A stretch of 64,000 nt of DNA from Alentia gelatinosa (taxonomy: Eukaryota; Annelida; Polychaeta; Phyllodocida; Polynoidae): assembly GCA_950022655.1 (NCBI GenBank), contig OX465579.1:77511193-77575192 (forward strand), written 5' to 3'. Each line of letters starts with the position of its first letter. Position 1 is the first letter of the stretch. Below are positions 57,401-64,000 of this stretch, in pieces. The notes under the pieces were generated by a model, which saw nothing but the letters and a program-made list of their open reading frames with translations, made no database searches and had not been told where the DNA came from. The translations under genes were made by a program, and so were the position numbers.

Positions 57401-58117
57401 GCCTAAATCACAGTGTGTACATGTACCGGTATGCACTGACAACCCCAAACCCAACTAATGAAAATCGGATATGGGAGCAGAAATGCGCCTGGAGCACAAA
57501 GATAGGTGTTTGTAAAAACTGACCTGGTCAATTGTGCAGTCCTACAAGGTCAACACGCCCCACCATTGATTTTTCGAGTTTTACCTAGCGCATTAGGTGC
57601 AGTTAGCCTATTTACATTTGCTTGATTACTATAAGATATGTACTGAAAAATATGGTTTTCTTCTATTTTCTCAAAAATAAGTGCGGTGACCAATAGCTTT
57701 CAAAATCTAAATGTGCCATGCCACCCATTGACTTAATTCTGTGAAATTTTGAGGGAATGCTATGGGTTCTACTAGGGGAAATTTTACTCTATAGAATCCA
57801 TTTATATTCGTTTATGCAATTCTCATGATATTTATTTCTAAATAAAAAACTAGCACGGTGAACCCAACTTTAAGCTAGCTCTGCATTCTACATTATTTGG
57901 AGACCCATCATATTAGATTTCCAGGAAAGCGACATGGGTTTTTAGTTTTCACAATGTATTTCTGATCTCTCATTTTGACAGTGATGCAAACAAGCTTTGG
58001 GTCAAAGTTTTGCTTCTACTGGTTCCTGGACCGAACCTTCACCCTGCCAGTCCTCTCGCTGGTTCTCATCCTGCCTCTATGCTTTATGAAGAGTATCGCC
58101 AGCTTCAGCTGCAGCTC
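45242..58117 (+). CDS. SLC38A7/A8-like amino acid transporter, partial (exons 1-5)
   Basis: Five exons (45242-45407, 49395-49516, 52950-53027, 56082-56202, 57982-58117) join in phase with GT-AG introns. They read as the N-terminal part of an AAAP-family sodium-coupled neutral amino acid transporter: VIMGVGLLNFPRTFADAG (TM1), IVFIVFGLVMLGQC (TM2), NFGTCVTLLIIIADQ (TM3), FLDRTFTLPVLSLVLILPL (TM4). The pattern fits SLC38A7/A8 best. These proteins move glutamine and related amino acids across membranes, lysosomal for SLC38A7. Exon 1 has an in-frame TAA at 45,284. Exons after 58,117 were not found before 64,000, so the gene is either incomplete in the window or disrupted. Confidence 0.82.
45616..46326. 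mobile_element. Foldback element A with telomere-like core
   Basis: 711 bp. The ends GGTAAAAGAGCAGATCCGTG and (inverted) GGTAAAACAGCATATCCGTG begin diverged inverted arms of about 300 bp that meet at a TTAGGG/CCCTAA-rich core (45,914-46,039). The flanking octamers ATAATTTG and ATAATGGG match at six of eight positions. Non-coding. It lies in intron 1 of the transporter gene. Confidence 0.88.
45914..46039. repeat. Telomere-like TTAGGG-variant array (core of A)
   Basis: TTAGGGTTAGG words in both orientations with a duplicated internal block of about 50 bp. Interstitial and inside a mobile element, so not a chromosome end. Confidence 0.93.
46879..47584. mobile_element. Foldback element B with telomere-like core
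   Basis: 706 bp, near-identical inverse copy of A. Flanked by the exact 8 bp repeat AATAACTT (46,871-46,878 and 47,585-47,592), which occurs once in the undisturbed MITE near 50,641. Its core (47,167-47,287) is mainly CCTAACCCTAAA dodecamers. An 8 bp duplication is typical of hAT-type transposition. No transposase is encoded, so B would be non-autonomous. Confidence 0.95.
47167..47287. repeat. Telomere-like CCTAACCCTAAA array (core of B)
   Basis: About six successive CCCTAAACCTAA units, then a short inverted TTAGGGTTAGC segment. Confidence 0.95.
47800..48149. repeat. Uninterrupted relative of the 5.3/6.5 kb composite
   Basis: Matches 5,290-5,460 and 6,430-6,580 without the ~950 bp that separates those in the first copy (landmarks ACGCCTGATTCTGTT, AATAATTCCGATCTCTGC, AATAAACCCAGTGTTCT). 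Confidence 0.65.
48150..48350 (+). mobile_element. tRNA-derived SINE, copy 2 (3' truncated)
   Basis: Head GTTAGCTCTGTAGTTAGGGC with CTTGTAA anticodon-loop-like sequence, B box GGGTTTGCGTCCC, then the shared body to GGGGTGAGATTTCTACC. The tail is missing. Confidence 0.9.
48351..49394. other. End of SLC38-like intron 1
   Basis: No gene or repeat recognised. The acceptor TTTCAG at 49,389-49,394 closes the intron. Confidence 0.6.
49395..49516 (+). CDS. SLC38-like exon 2 (TM1)
   Basis: TSWPIAALILTNVIMGVGLL then NFPRTFADAGDLYWALLAEM. The GxGLLNFP motif is the unwound TM1 signature of this family. Confidence 0.93.
50474..50822. mobile_element. ~350 bp MITE, copy 2 (intact)
   Basis: 349 bp with inverted ends ATAGGGAGCMAAAGTGAACC. 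Aligns along its whole length with the two halves at 46,699-46,878 and 47,593-47,766. The target octamer AATAACTT is present once. Confidence 0.95.
50985..51112. repeat. Hairpin with ATATTTTGGTCAGAAAT stem
   Basis: ATATTTTGGTCAGAAATTCTCACC pairs with GGTGAGTATTTCTGACCAAAATAT, one mismatch in 24. Outer arms also pair loosely (GAATGGAATCTGTTC, GAACAGATGGAATT). Confidence 0.9.
51553..52323. mobile_element. ~770 bp TIR element with tandem interior
   Basis: Perfect 15 bp inverted ends TAGTCCCTGGGCCAA, flanked by GTA on both sides. The interior has two diverged direct copies of a ~125 bp unit (51,595-51,720 and 51,778-51,898; AAAATGTKYCTAAGGGA, CATAGYAAAAA). The 131-codon frame over the first unit has no recognised domain. 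Confidence 0.7.
52950..53027 (+). CDS. SLC38-like exon 3 (TM2)
   Basis: ICIVFIVFGLVMLGQCAEKS then GRDTLQ. Acceptor TTTTTAG, donor GTAAGG; phase 0 at both ends. Confidence 0.9.
53644..54193 (+). mobile_element. tRNA-derived SINE, copy 3, with an internal insert
   Basis: Head GTTAGCTGAGTGGTAAAGAGC, body to GGTGTGGGAA at 53,820, resumes at about 54,042 with GTAAAAGAACTCTCACC and ends in GGATGTTAAACTACC plus (CAAA)n. The interruption contains MITE-like element K (53,917-54,036). Confidence 0.92.
53917..54036. mobile_element. MITE-like element K, copy 2
   Basis: Ends ATCTTAGCCTGGAAATA and TATTCCAGGCTAAGAT; interior matches 13,936-14,057. The insert in the SINE is larger (from about 53,821), so the true mobile unit may extend to the left. 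Confidence 0.8.
55087..55215. repeat. Long hairpin adjoining element T copy c
   Basis: GAGTTTGAG, ATTTATGCCAC and ATTTTGTTGGCTCC pair with GGAGCCAACAAAAT, GTGGCATAAAT and CTCAAACTC. Confidence 0.9.
55228..55357. mobile_element. TIR element T, copy c
   Basis: Ends TTTATCCTACCCC and GGGGTAGGATAAA. Interior has TTAAGCCTATGG, the inverse of the CATAGGCTTAA core in copies a and b. Confidence 0.8.
56082..56202 (+). CDS. SLC38-like exon 4 (TM3)
   Basis: DLIEFYTGTKGLAVCNFCIL then LHNFGTCVTLLIIIADQFDG. NFGTC and LIIIxDQ match the family TM3. Ends with one base of a split Val codon. Confidence 0.94.
56203..57981 (+). other. SLC38-like intron 4
   Basis: AT-rich, with a small hairpin near 57,035-57,095 (TCTCCAGATATTTGATATC, GATATCAAATAGCTGGAGA). 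No gene or element family recognised. Confidence 0.6.
57982..58117 (+). CDS. SLC38-like exon 5 (TM4)
   Basis: Tail of the extracellular loop, then FLDRTFTLPVLSLVLILPLC and SIASF, matching the DRKFTISL to REIGF region of SLC38A7. Ends two bases into a codon at a GTGAGT donor. Confidence 0.92.
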
Positions 58118-58327
58118 GTGAGTACACTCACACAATTCTTTTTGTCTACATTCCTGTTTGATACAGGTGTGGGATCTCCCCAGGTTTTCAGGATTTTCTA
58201 CATCCTAAGCTCATTCTTGAGATCTATAAAATCCTAGGAGAAAGTTTTATGAAGGGTAGAACTGGGGGCTCAGATTCAAATCATGAAAGGTGTTGAGTGA
58301 CATTTGCGCATTTCTGGACATTTCTCA

Positions 58328-58483
58328 GTTGTGTGGTTTGGGAAGTAAAAGAACTTGCACCTCGGTAAATCATGTGTAGGGGTGAGATTTCTACTTTAAG
58401 TCATCTCATTGATTCGGCCAAACCCAAAATAAGTAACAGAATATTTTGGACGTTAAACTACACAAACAAACTAACAAATAGTC
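58328..58483 (+). mobile_element. tRNA-derived SINE, copy 4 (5' truncated)
   Basis: Only the 3' half: GGGAAGTAAAAGAACTTGCACC, GGGGTGAGATTTCTAC, CTCATTGATTCGGCCAAACCC and GGACGTTAAACTACACAAACAAAC. Together with copy 3 this defines the family 3' end. Confidence 0.88.
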
Positions 58484-60209
58484 ATGGGATTTTTCAAGTC
58501 TCGATGGTCGGACTTGAGATGATATTAGTCCGAGAAGAAAGGTAAAGTGATAAAAGTGCCATTTTAGCTCTCAGCTGAGGCCAAAAATTCAATTAGGATA
58601 GCTAAAAATACCCCCCCCCCAACACCTTATTCTCAATCTTTTGTTATTTTAAAACCCCAGGCCTCTTTGTATAGATGTTAGTGTTATTTTATATAGATAT
58701 ATATGCAGTCTACCAGCGCCACCTACATGGATGCAGCGTGGAGGGGAAACAGAGGTAAGAAAATTACATTGGCGAAATGACTATTATTAGCTGTCACTGT
58801 ATTCATGTTTGCATTACATTACTTGCCAAAAGTATTTGTCAACAGGAAGTTGCATCCAGAAATCGTCGCCCACCATACTCTTTTTTTTTCAGCTATCAAA
58901 CCAATGACATAACTAACCCATGTGTTACTTTTGTGGAATTATACTTCACTTGTTTGGGTGGTATCATAATTATATATAGGCCCATAGCCAACATGCATTA
59001 CCATCGTTAATAATTTCTATTTTTAGATATTAGTTATGTGAATCTTTAGAAAATAAGGTTATTCTATGCGGAGTTAGGTCTGTGAGTGCGTGAAATTGAA
59101 CGAAGCAGTGTTGTACAAATCTACTCTTAGTCATTTTCTTATGATACTTAAATACTGATACTGTTGGGTGGGTGAGTGGGTACCAAGCTCGTTAGGCGGT
59201 CAACGGTAAGACTATCAATTATAGGATACCATCTACGCCCACGGTGGCGTGCTACATTTTGTGGCACGTTAAAACCAATTTTCCTCAAAGTCGTACTGCG
59301 CTTTCTCTCATTTTTCTTTTGAGCTTTTATTTAGATTGGAGTAGCCCCTAGGGTGAATGTTACCCTGTATTCACTGGGCACCAGTGCCTATTGATAATAT
59401 AGGTAATTTGTGGAAAAGAATGAAGTCATCTAGTTTTAAGTAGGGCTACTGATAAAGCCAACGTACATGTTCCTTTGTATGCAACAATTATTTCCCCTGG
59501 GGGTACAAATTAAATATACTCCCTGTTCTTGTTGGTTCCAACAATCCCGATTTTTCATACGTTTTGGAATTTTGTCTTTACTCATTCAAGTAGCTCGAAC
59601 AATAGATCCTCTATATAAAAGTATTGTTGGATTCCTCCTTTTGTAATGTGCACACACTGGAGAATACAGACATAGGATTTCCCGGTTTTCCCCTCCATGA
59701 AATCCAAACTTTTGGGCTTAGTCTTGAGATCAAGATAAACCCGAGGAGACAATGATTTGAATATATGCAGGCCTCCCAGTGACAATTACCAAACCTAAAA
59801 AAACTTCTACTTCTACTCTTCAGCCTTTAATATTTTTAAGAAACCTCTATGTCCTATGAGAATCTATATTTTCCACTTCCAAACAGATTAATACATACAG
59901 GAAATTTTAGAGATTAATTTAACAGAAGGTCAGATTGTCAAATTACAAAAATCCACATTGTCAGTGTATTTAAAATATCTTGCGAGTCTTTCAGAATCAG
60001 CACATTTTGCATGACTTCTTGGCAGTCTGGCTTACCTCAGTCACCCGTTCTTCAAGGGTTAAACATCTACTTCCGACATAGATAGAGAGGTCGTGTTAAC
60101 ATGCTTTTTTTGAAAACATATTTTATTGACTAGAAACGACATCCTATATAGTGTATCCAATTTTTCGTTTTCAGTATATGCATTTGTTTCTTCGTGTAGC
60201 ACAAATATA
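58484..60209. other. Unassigned stretch after SLC38-like exon 5
   Basis: Expected to be intron 5 if the gene continues. A C10 run lies near 58,612. I find no further transporter exon here. Confidence 0.4.
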
Positions 60210-60740
60210 TTAGTCCGAGAGGCTCTGACTGTTTAGCGGTGCTGCGGACAGTCAGAGAGCACAACAGCTTATTCCTATAGTAGAGAAAACCACTTCCTTG
60301 GTTCTGGGTATTCCTGTCAATATCAGTGCATGTTTCTGCGCCCTTACCTTCACAGGTGTATAATAAATCCTTTTTGATGATAAGAACTCTTTTTTTTTGT
60401 TTCTTGGGTTGCTTTTTGGAGCCTTTTTGTACAACTCATTTGACCACATTTCACTACTTCTACTTCTCCCAACTGCAGAATGCCTTGACATGGATTTTAC
60501 AAACATTGGATGTTCTTTTATTTAGAACTAATGCAAAGGTAGGAAATTACTGTCATTTTACTGCATTTTCCCTCAGGAAGCTGTCTACCACAAAATTAGA
60601 AAGTTTCTACCTCTATTTAAATGCAAAACACCTGCTGATCTGAGATGTACCAATGTGGTCGACCAGTTTGCATAGAGCTCTATGGGTGTGCTCTCTGACT
60701 GTCCGCAGCACCGCTAAACAGTCAGAGCCTCTCGGACTAA
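60210..60740. mobile_element. TIR element with self-complementary 53 bp ends
   Basis: 60,210-60,262 and 60,688-60,740 are perfect 53 bp inverted repeats. Each end also folds on itself (CTCTGACTGT with ACAGTCAGAG around a GCGGTGCTGCG loop). The hexamer AATATA flanks both sides (60,204-60,209, 60,741-60,746). The 425 bp interior is non-coding. Confidence 0.92.
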
Positions 60741-61860
60741 AATATATGATATACATTGAGGCTTATTCCCAGTGGTTTGAACCTTTCTTAAAGATAGACC
60801 CTTAAGTCACATGATACTGTAGATGGGTCATTGTACAGAAAACCGTACTTTGGCCACCTCTGCACAGAAAAAAAACAAAGTTGTTATCTCTTTATCAAGT
60901 ACTTCTTTTAATTAAAGTATACATCTTTAGCTATCAGATAAACCTAATTATACTCATATACCTACAGTGGTTCAGTTTTGGTGCAACATAAAAAAAACCA
61001 ATTTTTTCCTATGGAACGTTCGGTATGAAAGTGTGTTATTCTTAAAAATATCCAATAACACCAATGGTAATGCAAGTAACCACCCTACAAATAGTTATAA
61101 TTATAGCTACATATTAACAGCTAGCAAAATATCAAGTCTCTTACCTCAGTATGAATACTCGTTTACAATCATAGAAAAATTGGATTTTGAATTCCGAGTA
61201 GTGGATTTGCAATTTCATGTTTATACCCATTTTGTAAAGTTACATACCCAAACTGTTTCAAAGTTCAGGTGATGTTGAAAAACTGGCATAAAATTTCAAT
61301 GTCTGATAACATAAATCCTATACTAACCATGAAGGGAATATTGCAGAAGCCTTCTGAATCTCTCTGCCTGATCGTATACATGTCTATTATTGTAATACAC
61401 TTCAGCAGTATGCTTGAAAAAACATGCATCATTGTAGAATCACATTTTAGTCAACCCTGGTGTAGGTACCGACCGTTCCCCATAATATACCAAACATTCT
61501 ACACCAGACACAACATCTTCTGTAGCACCTCAGAGAATTAGTATAGAACTTTTTACTGCAAAAACAACTGTTTCTCCTAGTAAACCTGCTAAATATCACT
61601 ATGGACTGAGTTTCCATGCATAGTTAGATACCAAAACTTGATTACAAGACAACAATACCGAATGTTCCACATCTGCTAGAATACATATCCCATGTGGAAT
61701 GTTCAGTATCTTGTCAAGTTTTAAGCATACATGTATCATTAAACATCAACAAAGACCTAGAAATTCAGGCATTGAAGGCAATTTCAAGGGCATCCACTTC
61801 TTCTGAAGCTAAAGCAAACCACTTTCAACATCCAGATCCAGTTTCTTTCATGGCAGGTTG
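60741..61860. other. Unassigned AT-rich stretch
   Basis: Open frames at 60,967-61,272 and 61,269-61,541 are AT-driven and show no domain. No repeat partner recognised in the window. Confidence 0.4.
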
Positions 61861-61869
61861 AAAGAAAAT

Positions 61870-63705
61870 TTTGTCAAGAGAAATCTGCTGGCAGTCAGGA
61901 CGTGTTGGCCACTTGAACTGGTTTGCCTGCAGAGCATGAGGTGCTCCGTAGAGACACCTTTCCCACTCCAGGAGAAACAACAGCATGCGCCTTCATTGTG
62001 CCAGGTACTGCTTTCTTGTGTGACAAGTCATGAAGGTCAAGTCATGCTTGTTTTATCAGTTCACTTGAAGCATGCAGGTAGTCCATCCCACTCGCCATAT
62101 CCAGACTGTTCCCTGCGGCAGCAAAGTCAGCAGCAGTACGGATGATCTTGTTCCGTTGGATGGTGTTATCTGCATGTGCTTTGCTGCTGCACCTGCACCA
62201 TCACAGGGCCCCTTTCTTTGTCTGGATTCAAAGTTGAGCCATGTTGCTTCAACACCACAAAGATCTTTGTGCTTCACCACCTTGGATATACAAGCAGCAT
62301 TCTGATACTGCAAGGTGGGGCTGTCGGTCACATAATTCACCTGCTGGATGTTGGGCTGGTGCTGCTGGATAAAGTCCATGATGACTCTTATAAAGGCAAA
62401 GACTGCTCCGGAATCATGTCTCCTGTCATCTGTAACAAGAATGAGGGAAACCGGTTTCACAGTGCCATCTTTCAGCAGATGGATTACAGCCAGATGTACA
62501 GTAGCCGGCTCTTTAGCATAGTACACCGACTATGGCTTCAGGATACGATAAAAGCCAGTTCTAGGAAAAGTCCATCTGTATAGTACAGGTGTTTTCAGCG
62601 AGCATGTCACAGAGGAAACGACAGGCAGAATACTGCGCAGAGACATGTCTCACATGGCTTCGCATATCATGTGCACTACTCGCAAATGACTGGATGAACT
62701 CTTCCTTCTCCTTGGTTAACTCGAGAAGGCAGAGTTTCCTTGTCTCCTTCCCGTCTCCACAGGACCACAACCCCCTCCCACTTCTGGTTGTGGATCATAG
62801 GCTGAAGTTCCCTTCTTCTAGCCTCATCCTCAAAGCTGCAGGTGACAGATCTTTAAGAAGTGTGTCTGGGAGCGATGGTAGTCCCAGATGCTTGACAGAT
62901 CAAGGAAAAGGTCTGGTGTCTCTGACACAAACACACAGGCAAAACATAACGGTTCTTCTGTCGTTTCTTCATGAAGAAGGACAAGCTGACCTTCAACTGG
63001 GGGTGTTCAGCAACAAACTTTCCATGGAGAATGTGCATGAACTCAGTCAACTGATACTTCTGCTTCTTCTCCTTGTTGAACGTAACCGTGTCCTTTTTGC
63101 TAGGAAGGCAAATAGCATTATGCAGACATTTCAGGAACTCCAGAATCACTTCCTCCATGCGTTTGTAGAATCTGGTCCTTTTTGACGGCTTCTTCTCTTT
63201 GCGGCTGAGATGCCTACAGTCAAGACTTAGATCTGCAGCCAGTTGGGAAATACCACCAATCTTCTTCAACTGCTCCGAGCTGCCAATCTCCTGTATCACT
63301 TTTTGGTGCTTATTCTTTGGCAAGGTATGTAAGCCCTCCACTAAAGTGTCATATAGTTGTGACTTGATATGACTACTGGTACTCTCTGTGGGAGTGTTCT
63401 CCAGGCCTTGATCCTTCTCACTCTCTGTCGTGGCCTTTTGTGGTGTTGATGAAGTTGGACCCATCTCTGCCAGAAACTCATCATATGTCACTTCCGTATG
63501 GGAGGAAGTGCTGCTCGATTTCACCTTTTTGTTAGCTTCTGCCAACATACATTTCAGGGCATGTATTTCTTGCTTATCATTCCTGATAAGATAGTACAGG
63601 TACGATTCTTTGGGTGTCCTTGCCTTCCGCTGCCCTTTGCTTCCTTCCAATGGTGTTTGAAGCTGCTGCCCTTTTCCCGTCTCACTGGAGAAGATGCAAG
63701 TCTAA
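61870..63705 (-). pseudogene. Broken gene of a transposon-like DDE family
   Basis: Minus strand, from about 63,705 down to 61,870. The N-terminal part (63,650-62,853) has a helical start, then KKDTVTFNKEKKQKYQL, MHILHGKFVAEHP, and a CLCQRH motif. Then come AQYSACRFLCDML and IQMDFS, a TAG stop, a frame change, YVTDSPTLQYQN, and WLNFESRQRKGPCDGAGAAAKH, another frame change, and finally GTMKAH and SLRSTSC. The order fits a widespread uncharacterised invertebrate family with a DDE/RNase H-like core (DF..N, SDSPTSQ, GKGPCD). I infer a transposase origin. At least one stop and two or three frameshifts disable it. An acceptor-like CTTCTCCAG near 63,695 suggests an upstream exon. Confidence 0.7.
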
Positions 63706-64000
63706 ATATATTAGTGTGTGAAAATATATGTGTTCATTACAAATAATTGTTTCTTATTGCAGTATAACTATAAATACTTCCAACAGTGTCTTGGGTTAGC
63801 ATGCTTGACGAATGCCATGCTTTCATTAAAATAAAACTTTGAACATAGAAATGCAAACTTAAATTCTTAGGACATCTCAATCACAATCGAGTTACTTCAT
63901 ATAACACTACTCTTTACCAATCGTAGACAGAAAACATGTTTTTGATATCTCTTTTAAACTCCTTTATACTATCAGATTTTTGGGTAGTTGCCGACAATCT
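63706..64000. other. Window end, unassigned
   Basis: AT-rich sequence with no recognised exon. Confidence 0.4.

Noticed and set aside
58697..58755. Candidate SLC38-like exon 6 (ATGCAG acceptor, GTAAGA donor)
   Set aside because: In the required phase it reads LPAPPTWMQRGGETE, which does not resemble the expected TM5 region.
60326..60643. 105-codon frame inside the TIR element
   Set aside because: No transposase motif; composition is like the flanking non-coding DNA.
62589..63185. 198-codon plus-strand frame
   Set aside because: Antisense shadow of the minus-strand DDE-like gene, which has the recognisable motifs.

Overview
This is a repeat-dense, AT-rich piece of an animal nuclear genome, most likely a marine invertebrate. 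The evidence is two host genes with small GT-AG exons far apart (a phosphotriesterase-related enzyme and an SLC38-type amino acid transporter), a CR1-like LINE, a tRNA-derived SINE family, a Ty3/gypsy remnant and many foldback elements and MITEs. I see no basis for a species name. No bacterial operons, rRNA, true tRNA genes or CRISPR arrays are present.

Layout. 1-3.45 kb is a decayed Ty3/gypsy element. 3.6-11.1 kb holds an inverted repeat pair, a ~210 bp satellite whose monomers carry RFX X-box motifs, several hairpin-forming foldback elements, minisatellites and one SINE with a target duplication. 12.52-28.47 kb is a complete seven-exon PTER gene on the plus strand; its introns hold a CpG-rich TIR element, an internally deleted LINE, a G-run array and other repeats. 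28.5-35.4 kb is intergenic, with nested foldback and TIR elements. 35.43-42.00 kb is a nearly full-length LINE inserted into an older repeat, whose other half continues from 42.0 to 44.2 kb. 45.24-58.12 kb holds the first five recognisable exons of an SLC38A7/A8-like transporter, with nested MITEs carrying telomere-like repeats in intron 1. 60.2-60.7 kb is a TIR element with self-complementary ends. 61.87-63.70 kb is a broken minus-strand gene of a transposon-like DDE family.

The most unusual object is the 35.4-42.0 kb LINE. Its first ORF looks like coiled coil, RRM-like region and then a NADAR (YbiA/DUF1768) domain. A separate second ORF is an SGNH-hydrolase-like protein, and the last is an endonuclease-reverse transcriptase. 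NADAR proteins act on ADP-ribose and related nucleotides, and some remove ADP-ribose from guanosine. A retrotransposon carrying one suggests, as a hypothesis only, an activity against ADP-ribosylation of its nucleic acid.

The window also preserves several filled/empty site pairs that date insertions: the LINE in an older repeat, a telomere-repeat foldback element in a 350 bp MITE with an exact 8 bp duplication, a TIR element in a foldback element, and a MITE-like insert in a SINE. All calls come from reading the sequence; no database search was run.
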